Shown: positions 22,606 through 31,448, counted from the stretch's first letter. The stretch is 40,027 nucleotides of DNA from Ruminococcaceae bacterium UBA3329 (GCA_002361875.1 DERX01000070.1:1-40027), one strand, 5' to 3'. Translations and numbers: made by a program. The notes: a model not told the origin generated them from the letters alone.

Positions 22606-24084
22606 TTACAATATTATACACAAAAGTCCGTTGCAGCCCTCGTTGATAACTCTTTCGAGTGTTTCCTGGAATTTTTTTCTTGCGTCGTCGGGGATATGGT
22701 AAAGCTTATTCCGAAGTCCCTCATTCACAAGCTCATTTAAAGGCTTGCCGAAGATATTTGAATCCCAAATCTTTGTCGGGTCTTCCTCAAAGCCCTCCAA
22801 AAGATATTTTACAAGCTCCTCGGACTGACTTTCACTGCCCACAATAGGAGCTACCTCAGTCTTGATATTCGCTTTCATCATATGAATCGACGGTGCAGAG
22901 GCGCAAAGCCTTACTCCGTAGCGGCCGCCTTGCTTTACGATTTCGGGTTCTTCAAGGGTCAGCTCGTCAATGGTCGGCATAACTATTCCGTAGCCCTTTT
23001 CCGAAACATCATTGAGCGCCGCTTTAATCCGTTCATAGTCCTTTTTCATTTGTGCAAGCTCTTTCATTCTCTTTAATAGCGTTTGCTCGCCGTCAATTTC
23101 AATTCCCGTGCTCTCGGCAAGGATTTTATAGAACAAATCGCCGTTCATATTAACCCTTATCCACGCACTGCCCATGCCGAGATCCATTCCCGTAATACCG
23201 GCGTCCGTAATGTATTCGCATTTTGAGAGCGATTCGGTCATAAGGCTTATGTCACGCACATAAGTAATATTTTCAAGCGCATCGGAGACAGATTTATAGG
23301 TTTCGGCACGCACGGGGTGCTCTTCCGGAAGATTCACAAGCCACTGCGGTAAATCAATCCCGATTTCCTTAACAGGAAACTCAAACAAAACCTGCGTGAT
23401 TATCTCCTTTATCTCCTGCTCGGAAAGCTCAAGACAGTTAACGGCAATTACAGGCACTTTATATTTTGCGGATAACTCCGACGAAAGCTTCAGTGCGTTT
23501 TCACCCTTCGGGTGCATACAGTTAAGAAGAACTACAAACGGCTTGTTAATCTCTTTAAGCTCGTTTATTACTCTTTCTTCGGCTTCCTCATATTCATCTC
23601 TCGAAATATCGCTGATACTGCCGTCCGTCGTTACCACAAGACCGATTGTTGAGTGCTCGGTAATTACCTTTTTAGTGCCGATTTCCGCCGCCTCGGAAAA
23701 TGTCATTTCCTCATCCGACCACGGAGTGCGAACCATTCTCGGCCCGTTTTCTTCAATATAGCCGAGTGACCCGGGGACAATGTATCCTACGCAGTCAATC
23801 ATTCGCACATTAAGCTCTGCGTTGTCCGGGAGCTTAATTCTTACCGCATTTTCGGGAATAAATTTCGGCTCGGTTGTCATTATTGTTCTGCCTGCGGACG
23901 ACTGCGGCAGTTCATCTGTCGCCCGTTCTCTTACAGAATCGTTTTCCATATTCGGAATTACGACCGCATCCATAAACCGCTTGATAAATGTTGATTTACC
24001 CGTTCGCACAGGCCCCACAACGCCAATATAAATGTCGCCGCCCGTGCGTGCCGCAATGTCTTTATAAATACTTCTGCTACTCAT
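22606..24084 (-). CDS. spoIVA: Stage IV sporulation protein A (spore coat ATPase)
   Basis: Cytoskeletal ATPase made in the mother cell that polymerises on the outer forespore membrane as the basement layer of the spore coat. At 492 residues it has normal length. The Walker A motif GPVRTGKS (24-31) has Lys30; the DCVGY segment (97-101) is in the switch/Walker B region. The C-terminus (NGLLCIIL) is short and hydrophobic, as in homologues that touch the membrane. It follows sipL by 11 bases; the sipL stop codon overlaps its AGGAGG RBS. Shared sigma-E control is likely. Confidence 0.97.
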   Translation of the reverse strand: MSSRSIYKDIAARTGGDIYIGVVGPVRTGKSTFIKRFMDAVVIPNMENDSVRERATDELPQSSAGRTIMTTEPKFIPENAVRIKLPDNAELNVRMIDCVGYIVPGSLGYIEENGPRMVRTPWSDEEMTFSEAAEIGTKKVITEHSTIGLVVTTDGSISDISRDEYEEAEERVINELKEINKPFVVLLNCMHPKGENALKLSSELSAKYKVPVIAVNCLELSEQEIKEIITQVLFEFPVKEIGIDLPQWLVNLPEEHPVRAETYKSVSDALENITYVRDISLMTESLSKCEYITDAGITGMDLGMGSAWIRVNMNGDLFYKILAESTGIEIDGEQTLLKRMKELAQMKKDYERIKAALNDVSEKGYGIVMPTIDELTLEEPEIVKQGGRYGVRLCASAPSIHMMKANIKTEVAPIVGSESQSEELVKYLLEGFEEDPTKIWDSNIFGKPLNELVNEGLRNKLYHIPDDARKKFQETLERVINEGCNGLLCIIL

Positions 24085-24095
24085 ATTGCTTCCTC

Positions 24096-25616
24096 CTATA
24101 TTTTCGGTATAAGCAGTTTACAGCAATGAGTTATTTCCTCATTTTGCATACGGTTCTCACGCAAAATTGCTTCGACTGTTGTATTGTAATGACGGGCTAT
24201 ATCCCAAACACATTCATTTCCATCGGCAAAATAAACCGTGAGGGATGCCGTTTTAACCGATTTGCACTTTGATTTGTCAATGGTTATTTCCGTAACGGCT
24301 TTTTCTTCAGTTCCGCAGAAAACAAGTCCGTTCACCGCTATTTCAATTCTTACATCAAGCGAACCGCCTGTACCCAGTGCATAGTTAAAGGCAGAAACCG
24401 CAGCGAAAAGACTGCTCGAGGATATATTTTCATAAACTGCCGAGTGCTTGTATTCAAAGGGAATTTGCCTTGTAACATAATAAATCTCGCTGTTTGTGTC
24501 CTCAAAAATACAGTCCGCCGTAACGCTTCCCGTAACGCTCAACGACCCGTCGCTTACGGAAACATTGGACACAATATTACTGCATTCAAATGAAAGCACC
24601 CGTTGAATACCTACAGGCGAAATATCAATATTTTCGCGGCAAAGGAAAGTGTCATATATTTTTTCACATGAGGTGTTTATCCCCACGGTGCGCATTTCGG
24701 TTTCCGTTTCGTATTTGGTTGAATATGCGTCACGCACAAGTGTGATTTCTTTGGTACCGTACGCACGAACGCTTACAAAAAGTGTTGCTTCAATTTCAAG
24801 AAGTCCCCGCTCGCCTGCCTGCTCCGCACGAGGTCTTACGCAAACCGATACTGTGTTTATGTTCGTTTCAATAATATTTTCTTCGACAATATCGGGCACA
24901 TCTACAATTTGATTTACGGGAATTGAATTTTCAAAACAGCGAATTTCACAAGTCTCGGTAAGGCAAACCGTTCTGACCGACATTTCTCCTCTGACAAACA
25001 GCTTTCCGTGAATAGCTTTTGCCTCATCAGTCCTGACAAAGCTGTTTACCGACAGCACCGCCGATATTTTCTCACTGCAATTTATTTCACAGGTTTCGGA
25101 TACAGAAAAGGACTTTCCCGCAAAGGCCGAGAGCGTACAAGCATTCATTTTTTTAGCTCTCACCGTCATTCCGTCACCCTCGGCACAGGCTACTATTTCC
25201 TTTTGCTGCCTCCCCAGCCCCACAACCGTCAGCGACACTGCCCCGTGAATTTCAACCTTTCGACTGCTTGAAACACGGTAATTTACAAATTCCGTTTTAA
25301 CGCCTACTGACACACTGTCCTGATATTCTCCGTTAAATTCAAGCTGTTTTCCGAAATGCTCCGTTTGCTCAAAGCAATGAATTTTTCCTTGCTCGCAAAT
25401 GTAAATTACAGAGGCTGTGCAGTCGCACTCGGTCATGATTCTGTCGCCGCTTATTTGCTGTGACGCAACAGACGGCGCAAGACAGCACCGCAGAACCCTT
25501 ACCACATCAGGCATATATTCCGGAAGTGTTATGTCACAGTCCACCGTGTGCTCGGCAGATGAAACGGTGTTTGCTTCACAACCGTTAATACTGTCCTTTT
25601 TTACGGTAAAATCCAT
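24096..25616 (-). CDS. sipL: SipL-like spore protein: three SPOCS (DUF3794) domains plus LysM
   Basis: Spore coat morphogenesis protein of 506 residues. Three DUF3794/SPOCS domains are recognisable at about 26-115, 165-265 and 305-415; the first has the typical DCDITLPEYMPDVVRVLRC opening. The C-terminus (about 455-506) is a LysM domain with VWDIARHYNTTVEAILREN and a final LLIPKI. In Clostridioides difficile, SipL has this architecture and binds SpoIVA through LysM, anchoring coat to forespore. Here the partner gene is directly downstream in the same operon, strengthening the assignment. An alternative is another DUF3794-LysM protein of unknown role, but context argues against it. AAAGGAG lies eight bases before the ATG. 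Confidence 0.88.
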   Translation of the reverse strand: MDFTVKKDSINGCEANTVSSAEHTVDCDITLPEYMPDVVRVLRCCLAPSVASQQISGDRIMTECDCTASVIYICEQGKIHCFEQTEHFGKQLEFNGEYQDSVSVGVKTEFVNYRVSSSRKVEIHGAVSLTVVGLGRQQKEIVACAEGDGMTVRAKKMNACTLSAFAGKSFSVSETCEINCSEKISAVLSVNSFVRTDEAKAIHGKLFVRGEMSVRTVCLTETCEIRCFENSIPVNQIVDVPDIVEENIIETNINTVSVCVRPRAEQAGERGLLEIEATLFVSVRAYGTKEITLVRDAYSTKYETETEMRTVGINTSCEKIYDTFLCRENIDISPVGIQRVLSFECSNIVSNVSVSDGSLSVTGSVTADCIFEDTNSEIYYVTRQIPFEYKHSAVYENISSSSLFAAVSAFNYALGTGGSLDVRIEIAVNGLVFCGTEEKAVTEITIDKSKCKSVKTASLTVYFADGNECVWDIARHYNTTVEAILRENRMQNEEITHCCKLLIPKI

Positions 25617-25651
25617 TATTATCTCTCCTTTTGCTTTTTCAGTTTCAAAAA

Positions 25652-25680
25652 ACTATATGACAAAAGGAAAAAGATTATGC
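25652..25680 (-). promoter_or_regulatory. Sigma-E promoter of sipL-spoIVA
   Basis: The minus strand has GCATAAT (25674-25680), a 14-base spacer and CATATAGT (25652-25659), close to the sigma-E patterns KMATATW and CATACAMT. The start of transcription would lie about 30 bases before the sipL ATG. spoIVA is a classic sigma-E gene in other spore formers. Confidence 0.7.
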
Positions 25681-25702
25681 TAAAACTTATCAGTCTGTTG
25701 AC

Positions 25703-25917
25703 AAACTATTTTGATATTGCAAACAATTAAAAGTTTTCGCCCGCCTTTTTCAAAAGGCGGTGAGGTGGAGGGGTGAAACCCCTCCTTGCAGTCCGCAGAC
25801 TGCAACACCTTTTCATAAAAAAGCGCAGGAGAGGGAGAAAAACAATCCAGTGGATTGTTTTTCGGGGGAACCCTCGCCGGGGGTTCCCCATTACTCTAAC
25901 ATTTTTTGTGCAAATTA
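25703..25917. repeat. Dispersed five-hairpin intergenic repeat, copy 2
   Basis: This is the second copy of the element at 3959-4174, in the same orientation. Shared landmarks are AAACTATTTT at the left, CCGCCTTTTTCAAAAGGCGG, TTGCAGTCCGCAGACTGCAA, and GGGTTCCCCATT then TTTTGTGCA at the right. The fourth hairpin reads AACAATCC/GGATTGTT here and AACAGTCC/GGACTGTT in copy 1, a compensatory change. The second hairpin is a perfect GGAGGGGT/ACCCCTCC here. An open frame across it is not believed. It fills most of the 411-base gap between sipL and dus. Confidence 0.85.
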
Positions 25918-25966
25918 ACATATTACATATATTCTTTTCAGACTGAAATATTTACACTATTCTTAC

Positions 25967-25995
25967 TTGTTAATCTCTTTCATTTATGATAAAAT
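25967..25995 (+). promoter_or_regulatory. Sigma-A promoter for dus
   Basis: -35 TTGTTA (25967-25972), a 17-base spacer and -10 TAAAAT (25990-25995), with the start codon 32 bases further on. Confidence 0.6.
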
Positions 25996-26027
25996 AACCG
26001 TCAGTAATACTAAAGGAGTGTGCGGCA

Positions 26028-26993
26028 ATGAAAATCGGTAATACCGAAATACACGGCAAAGCCGTTTTAGCCCCTATGGCAGGCGTTGCCGACCGTGCGT
26101 TCCGTGAGCTGTGCGTTTCTTACGGAGCGGCCTATGTTGTAAGCGAAATGGTTAGCTCCAAGGGGCTTCAAATGGGCGACAGGAAGTCAAAATCCCTGTC
26201 GTTTTTATCCGACGCCGAGCGTCCTGCCGCAGTGCAAATTTTCGGAAGCGACCCGAAGGTAATGGCACAAAGCGTTCATACGGTGCTTGAATTTAATCCT
26301 GAAATAATTGACATAAATATGGGCTGTCCTGCACCGAAAATTGCGGGCAACGGCGGCGGAGCGTCGCTTATGAAAGACCCCGTTCTTGCCGAAAACATAA
26401 TCCATGCAGTTGTAAAAGAATCACCTGTTCCCGTAACCGTAAAAATCCGCAGCGGCTGGGATGAAAATTCCGTTAATGCCGTTGAAATGGCAAAGCGTGC
26501 GGAAAACGCAGGGGCATCTGCTGTTACCGTTCACGGCAGAACAAGGGCGCAGATGTATTCCCCGCCTGTAAACACAAATATTATTGCTGAAGTCAAGAAA
26601 AGCGTTTCAATTCCCGTAATCGGCAACGGCGACATTACTGACGAGCAAAGTGCGGCTCTTATGCTTGAAAAAACGGGGTGCGACCTTGTTATGATTGGCA
26701 GAGGGGCGCTTGGCGCACCGTGGGTTTTCTCACAGATAAACGCTTATCTTGAATACGGGCGTGTATTGCCCACTCCCCCTGTTTCGGAACGTATGCGTGT
26801 TATGATTAAGCATATTGAAACGATTTGCGAATATAAGGGCGAAAGTGTCGGAATAAGAGAGGCGCGAAAGCACGGTGCATGGTATACAAAAGGGCTTCGG
26901 GGCGCGGCAAAATACCGCAAAGAGCTTGGCTCTGTTTCATCTCTTGAAGAAGTGCGAGAAATCGCATTCAGAATTTGCGTTGAAAATCAGTAA
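26028..26993 (+). CDS. dus: tRNA-dihydrouridine synthase (DusB-like)
   Basis: FMN-dependent enzyme that reduces specific uridines in tRNA to dihydrouridine. TIM-barrel protein of 321 residues. Seen: APMAGVADRAFREL at the N-terminus, catalytic Cys100 in INMGCPAPKI, VTVKIRSGWD, VHGRTRAQMYSPP and the FMN-phosphate site IPVIGNGDI followed by MIGRGALGAPW. AAAGGAG lies nine bases before the ATG. Monocistronic: own promoter and strong terminator. Confidence 0.95.
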   Translation: MKIGNTEIHGKAVLAPMAGVADRAFRELCVSYGAAYVVSEMVSSKGLQMGDRKSKSLSFLSDAERPAAVQIFGSDPKVMAQSVHTVLEFNPEIIDINMGCPAPKIAGNGGGASLMKDPVLAENIIHAVVKESPVPVTVKIRSGWDENSVNAVEMAKRAENAGASAVTVHGRTRAQMYSPPVNTNIIAEVKKSVSIPVIGNGDITDEQSAALMLEKTGCDLVMIGRGALGAPWVFSQINAYLEYGRVLPTPPVSERMRVMIKHIETICEYKGESVGIREARKHGAWYTKGLRGAAKYRKELGSVSSLEEVREIAFRICVENQ

Positions 26994-27015
26994 AAATTTA
27001 AGTCCAAATGTAAAA

Positions 27016-27055
27016 AACGGCTGTATAAGGTTTTACCCTTATACAGCCGTTAAGT
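27016..27055. terminator. Bidirectional terminator between dus and the alpha-glucosidase operon
   Basis: AACGGCTGTATAAGG (27016-27030) pairs perfectly with 27037-27051 around a six-base loop. T-rich sequence follows on the plus strand and TTTTTT on the minus strand, so it can end both convergent transcripts. Confidence 0.9.
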
Positions 27056-27078
27056 TTTATTAAATTTTCAGTGAGTTT

Positions 27079-27720
27079 TTATGTGCCGTTCATTTTCCAT
27101 TCGACAAACCGTGACTGAAGATAATCACTTGGGTAAACACGGTCAATAATTCTTTCTATTGCAGTTCTCGGGTCAGGATTTTTCACTCTTTGCCCCCAGC
27201 GTGTGAATACCGCAACACTGAACACAAGATTTATGCACATAAACACCGTAACTATTTTAGAAAGCTTTTGCCACCGTTTTGACCCGGTGTGTTCAAAGCA
27301 TTTGCTGATAATCGGCATTAAAAATTTCATAAACATAAGTCCCAAAAGCCCCCACGCCAGTGCAAACGGAACGCTTAAATATTTGCCGATTGAATATTTT
27401 CCGTAACTCCACGAATAAGAATTGAACATCTTATCCTGAATAAAGCCCATCAGCCATTCAACCGAGCACCCCAAGACGGTAAACCAGATAAACTCCGTAA
27501 ATGTACTTTTACCGTCAAGGGAAACAGACGCCAAATACATTACAACAGCGCCAAGTCCGTAAACAATATTAAACGGTCCCCAAAGAAAAGTTACATGCGT
27601 TTCCCACTCGCCTCTGCGAAAATAGCAAAACAACCCCTCAAGAATTACGCCGAGCACACAGCCGACCATAAACAGAATTAAAACATTTTGGTATTTAATC
27701 TCTTTCTTTGCAATTGTCAT
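27079..27720 (-). CDS. CmpB-type putative ABC transporter permease-like membrane protein
   Basis: Membrane protein of 213 residues, with about five hydrophobic segments, resembling the CmpB/DUF1113 family usually named putative ABC transporter permease. The family-type segment WGPFNIVYGLGAVVMY and a later EWLMGFI plus YSWSYG stretch are visible. No ATPase partner is nearby and transport activity for this family is not established. It is the last gene of the alpha-glucosidase operon, 28 bases after the MFS gene, with AAGGGGGA before its ATG. Confidence 0.7.
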   Translation of the reverse strand: MTIAKKEIKYQNVLILFMVGCVLGVILEGLFCYFRRGEWETHVTFLWGPFNIVYGLGAVVMYLASVSLDGKSTFTEFIWFTVLGCSVEWLMGFIQDKMFNSYSWSYGKYSIGKYLSVPFALAWGLLGLMFMKFLMPIISKCFEHTGSKRWQKLSKIVTVFMCINLVFSVAVFTRWGQRVKNPDPRTAIERIIDRVYPSDYLQSRFVEWKMNGT

Positions 27721-27748
27721 TTTTGCTATCCCCCTTACAGCAAAAACA

Positions 27749-29122
27749 TCAGCTCTTTTGAGTTTTTCCTTTTTTAAGAAATATAACGGGAATTAAAATG
27801 AGAACGCTGACTGCCGCCGCCGCAAAGAACATTACAGCTCCGGGCGCGGACTGTACTACTCCGTACTCATTTGTGTATGTAATTGCAGAAATTTTGCAGA
27901 TTTCTTTTCCGATAACAGGCCCTATTATCATCGGCAAAAGCACTATGAAAATCATTCTTATTCCTTGGAACATTCCTGTTTTGTCCTCGGGTGTGTAATC
28001 ACGCACAGATGCGCCGAACAAAATCATAAAGCAGCCGTAGCCCGCCATTGTTATGAGCATTCCTATTCCGAAGCCTGCAAGGCTTTTATCGTTAAGCCCC
28101 GTTACAACAAGACCTGCAATATAAAGTATTACCGACAGATATATAAATTTATCCTTGCCGATTTTGTCCATAAGTCTGCCCAGTGATATTATCGCCGCAA
28201 CAAGCACCACTACGCACACAGCCGCAATGATAATTATTTTCGGCGTAAGCCCTGCAAGGAGCTTGTCAAAGGTGAAATTCATTGAATGTTGAAGGTAAAT
28301 GAATATATACGGGAAGAATACCTGATACGCAATGTTGAAAAGCGCCATTGCACAAAGGGACAGATAAAGATTTTTATGCTTTTTAACAACCGATGGTCTG
28401 AAGCCGTAAATAAACTCTGCAAAAAAGTTCTGCTTTTCGTGAGCTTCTTTCTCATCTCGGCTGTCCTTAACAGTGAAAATTCCGATTATTCCGCAAACAG
28501 CAACAACTGCACCGAGAGCTATGAAGAATGTTGGATATCCTATTGAGCCAACAAGTCCGCCGAGCGCCATAACAATACCCATTGCAAAAACAGGCATCAG
28601 TGCAAGAACACTCTCCGTTGTAGCACGGTTTGTAACATCAGTAATGTCCGTTACCCATGCATTAAATGCCGAATCGTTGCTCGTTGAGCCCATAAATGTC
28701 ATTACACAGTCCATTACAATAACTGTTACTACGGTCGCCGTAAGAATTTTAACCTCATCTTGGAGTGAGAAAAGCAAAGCAATATTATCTCTCGTGATAA
28801 ATCCGAAGCAGGCGGTAATTATACCCCAAATAATATAGCCGATTGAAATAAACCATTTTCTGCTGTTGAATCTGTCGCTGAGTACGCCCATTATAAATGT
28901 TGTGACAACCGCTGTAAATGCGCTGAATGCAACCATTCGGCTGATAGCGTCCATTACATCAATTGAACCGTTAACAGCCGTTTGGCTTGCGCCGTTGTAA
29001 ACGGAATTGTAAAGAAATGTATTGAAATACATATTCTCAACCGCCCACGCAATCTGCCCCATAAGACCGAACAAAATGAGATTAAACCACTGAATCCCCT
29101 TTAATTTACTTTTAGTTTTCAT
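27749..29122 (-). CDS. MFS sugar transporter
   Basis: Twelve-segment major facilitator of 457 residues. The cytoplasmic loop motif GVLSDRFNSRKWFISIGYI (80-98) and the second-half counterpart GRLMDKIGKDKF are typical MFS loop 2-3 and 8-9 signatures. It lies directly downstream of the alpha-glucosidase gene, so it probably imports the glucoside that enzyme hydrolyses. No motif identifies the substrate. Its ribosome binding site is unusual: AAAGG lies 26 bases upstream, with a small hairpin between. Confidence 0.8.
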   Translation of the reverse strand: MKTKSKLKGIQWFNLILFGLMGQIAWAVENMYFNTFLYNSVYNGASQTAVNGSIDVMDAISRMVAFSAFTAVVTTFIMGVLSDRFNSRKWFISIGYIIWGIITACFGFITRDNIALLFSLQDEVKILTATVVTVIVMDCVMTFMGSTSNDSAFNAWVTDITDVTNRATTESVLALMPVFAMGIVMALGGLVGSIGYPTFFIALGAVVAVCGIIGIFTVKDSRDEKEAHEKQNFFAEFIYGFRPSVVKKHKNLYLSLCAMALFNIAYQVFFPYIFIYLQHSMNFTFDKLLAGLTPKIIIIAAVCVVVLVAAIISLGRLMDKIGKDKFIYLSVILYIAGLVVTGLNDKSLAGFGIGMLITMAGYGCFMILFGASVRDYTPEDKTGMFQGIRMIFIVLLPMIIGPVIGKEICKISAITYTNEYGVVQSAPGAVMFFAAAAVSVLILIPVIFLKKGKTQKS

Positions 29123-29131
29123 AATTTCAGT

Positions 29132-29153
29132 AACGGTACAAAGCCGTTCCTTT
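29132..29153 (-). promoter_or_regulatory. RBS separated from the MFS start codon by a hairpin
   Basis: On the minus strand AAAGG (29149-29153) is followed directly by AACGG, a seven-base loop, CCGTT and then ACTGAAATT before the ATG. Linear spacing is too long for initiation; folding the hairpin (29132-29148) would reduce the effective spacing to about nine bases. Confidence 0.5.
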
Positions 29154-29174
29154 CTTTAAATTTTACGGGTAATA

Positions 29175-30863
29175 TTATTTAAAATAGTAAACGCGTGTTT
29201 CATACGGTCTTGTTACAAAGCCATTATTTTTTATTGGGTTGATTTTGTAATTGTTAAGAACTAATTCACCCTTGCTCAAATCAAATCCCTCGGGAGCTAC
29301 AAAATTGACATTTTTCTCGCTGAAAGAGCTTACAACAAGCAGTCTTTCGCCGTCAAGATTTCTTTCATAAACATAAAGCTCACGGCTGTTTTTGAAATGC
29401 TCCTTGTAATCACCGTAAACCGCTACCTTATGATTTTGACGGAAAGAAAACAGCTTTCTGTAATAATTGAGAACAGAATCGGGGTCATTTTCCTGTTTTG
29501 CCACATTGATTTCTTTATAATTCGGATTTACATAAAACCACGGCTCTGCGGTCGAAAAGCCCGCATATTTACTGCTGTCCCACTGAACGGGAGTACGTGC
29601 GTTTTCACGTGTTGTTTTGTTGGCAATTTTAAGGTATCTTTCATCCGAAAAGCCTAGCTTTTTAAATATTTTCTGATTATTAAATGTGACAACATCCTTA
29701 AATTTATCAATGCTGTCAAGCTTTATGTTGGTCATACCGATTTCCTGACCCTGATAAATAAACGGCGTACCGCACTGCATATAGCACATTGTTGCAAGCA
29801 TTTTTGCGCTTTCATCGTGATATTTTTCACTGCCGTAACGGCTGACAATTCGCGGGTGGTCGTGATTTTCAATGTAAAGGCAGTTCCACGCCTTGCCTGC
29901 CAAATCATCCTGCCAATGAGTAAACGCCTTTTTAAGCTTTTTAAGGCTGAAAGGTGTTGCAATTGTGTCCGTCATAAAGCAGTCTGCCTGCATATGGTCA
30001 AAGCCAATCATCATATCAAGCTCATGGTCTTCGCCTGCCGTAAACTCAATGCAGTCCTGCGAATTTGACATCGGCGATTCGCCGACAACAAAGCAGTCGT
30101 ATTTGTCGATAACATCGTGGCGGAATTCCTTAAGATATTCGTGAATATGAGGACCTTTTTTGTAATGCTCAATTCCCGTTGCAATGGGGAGCGGGAAACC
30201 GTCGGGCAGTCCCTCTTGTTTGGAAATAAATGTGATTACGTCCTCTCTGAAGCCGTCAACACCCATATCCAGCCAAAATCGCATTATGTCCTTAACCTCT
30301 TCACGAACCTTTGGGTTATCCATATTAAGGTCGGGCTGTTTCTTTGCAAATACATGAAGATAATACTGATTTAATTGTTCGTTGTATTCCCATGCTCCGC
30401 CCTCAAATGTGGAAAGCCAGTTGTTCGGCGGCTTTTTGCCGTCCTTACCCTTGCCGTCACGCCAAAAATAGTAGTCGTGATAAGGATTATCCTTACTTTT
30501 AAGACCTTCCTTAAACCATTCGTGCTCGTCGGATGTGTGATTGACAACCAAGTCCATAATAACCTTCATTCCGCGCTCGTGTGCACCGTCAAGCACCTTT
30601 TTGAACAGCTCCAAGTCGCCGTATTCAGGGTTTATGTCCTTATAATCGGCAATATCGTACCCGTAATCCGCATTGGGTGACGGATATATCGGTGAAAACC
30701 AAATTGCGGTAGCGCCGAGGCTCTTTATGTAATCAAGCTTTTCAAGCACACCCTCAAGGTCGCCTATTCCGTCGCCGTTGCCGTCCTTAAAGCTTCTGCA
30801 CCAGATTTGATAAACCACCAAATCCTTGTACCAGCTGTTGTCGAATTTTTCCCTGTTTTCCAT
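29175..30863 (-). CDS. malL: GH13 alpha-glucosidase (oligo-1,6-glucosidase-like)
   Basis: Intracellular glycoside hydrolase family 13 enzyme, 562 residues, no signal peptide. The four conserved regions are clear: DLVVNHTS, GVDGFREDVI with nucleophile Asp208, VGESP with acid/base Glu262, and ENHDHPR with Asp335. The QPDLNMDNP segment typical of the oligo-1,6-glucosidase/alpha-glucosidase subfamily is present. The residue after the nucleophile is Val, which in this subfamily is associated with alpha-1,6 rather than alpha-1,4 linkages, so isomalto-oligosaccharides are a likely substrate. Trehalose-6-phosphate hydrolase is an alternative. ATG 30863 has GAGGGGTG six bases upstream. Confidence 0.88.
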   Translation of the reverse strand: MENREKFDNSWYKDLVVYQIWCRSFKDGNGDGIGDLEGVLEKLDYIKSLGATAIWFSPIYPSPNADYGYDIADYKDINPEYGDLELFKKVLDGAHERGMKVIMDLVVNHTSDEHEWFKEGLKSKDNPYHDYYFWRDGKGKDGKKPPNNWLSTFEGGAWEYNEQLNQYYLHVFAKKQPDLNMDNPKVREEVKDIMRFWLDMGVDGFREDVITFISKQEGLPDGFPLPIATGIEHYKKGPHIHEYLKEFRHDVIDKYDCFVVGESPMSNSQDCIEFTAGEDHELDMMIGFDHMQADCFMTDTIATPFSLKKLKKAFTHWQDDLAGKAWNCLYIENHDHPRIVSRYGSEKYHDESAKMLATMCYMQCGTPFIYQGQEIGMTNIKLDSIDKFKDVVTFNNQKIFKKLGFSDERYLKIANKTTRENARTPVQWDSSKYAGFSTAEPWFYVNPNYKEINVAKQENDPDSVLNYYRKLFSFRQNHKVAVYGDYKEHFKNSRELYVYERNLDGERLLVVSSFSEKNVNFVAPEGFDLSKGELVLNNYKINPIKNNGFVTRPYETRVYYFK

Positions 30864-30897
30864 TTCTGACACCCCTCGTTAAAATTTTATCAGTTTT

Positions 30898-30926
30898 AGT
30901 ATAACACAACAAAAGATTTAATACAA
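30898..30926 (-). promoter_or_regulatory. Sigma-A promoter of the alpha-glucosidase operon
   Basis: The minus strand has -35 TTGTAT (30921-30926), a 17-base spacer and -10 TATACT (30898-30903), about 35 bases before the start codon. No clear catabolite-response element was found around it. Confidence 0.7.
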
Positions 30927-31002
30927 CATAAAAATTATTAAGTATTTTGAATAAATTTCTCTGTTTTCAAGAAATTTTTATAAAAAGTTTCATTGAAACC
31001 AC

Positions 31003-31031
31003 TTGACAACGGTAGTATAATGTTATATTAA
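31003..31031 (+). promoter_or_regulatory. Sigma-A promoter of the V/A-type ATPase operon
   Basis: A perfect -35 TTGACA (31003-31008), a 17-base spacer and -10 TATTAA (31026-31031), about 50 bases before the first gene. Confidence 0.7.
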
Positions 31032-31081
31032 ACAATAAAGTAAATATTGTTTATGTGAAGCCGAAAAGGAGTGAGCGAAAA

Positions 31082-31402
31082 ATGGAAAGCAGTATGGATA
31101 CAATTCTCAAAAAGATAATAGAAACCGACACTGTTTCACGCCAAAAGGTTAACGGTAAAAAGCAAAGGCTTCTCTCTATTGACACTGAAATTGCCGAAGT
31201 AAAAAATGCAATTGACGAAGAGCTTTTTGAGCGATCGAGAAAAAGTATTTCCAAGCAAACCGAAACGGCTGAAATAAAATTAAAAAAACAGCTTGAGGAA
31301 ATTGATTCACTTTATGCTGAATCCGAATCCCGTCTTCGCAGTGTCTTTGAAGAAAACCGTAACGGACTGATTGATAAAATATTTAAAAAGGTTATAGAGT
31401 AA
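31082..31402 (+). CDS. V/A-type ATPase peripheral-stalk subunit (H/G type)
   Basis: Small coiled-coil protein of 106 residues, very rich in Glu, Lys, Ser and Arg, with heptad-like spacing through most of its length. Position as first gene of the operon and composition fit the G/H subunit that pairs with subunit E in the peripheral stalk. Sequence alone is weak evidence because coiled coils are degenerate. The ATG at 31082 is preferred; AAAGGAG lies ten bases upstream. Confidence 0.65.
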   Translation: MESSMDTILKKIIETDTVSRQKVNGKKQRLLSIDTEIAEVKNAIDEELFERSRKSISKQTETAEIKLKKQLEEIDSLYAESESRLRSVFEENRNGLIDKIFKKVIE

Positions 31403-31448
31403 TTTTCGGTAAATTCTGACGATTAAAATACTTGAAAGGAGTGAGAAA

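Noticed and set aside
24649..25683. Several plus-strand open frames opposite sipL
   Set aside because: They are antisense to a confidently assigned gene, with low-complexity Ser/Thr-rich translations and no RBS.
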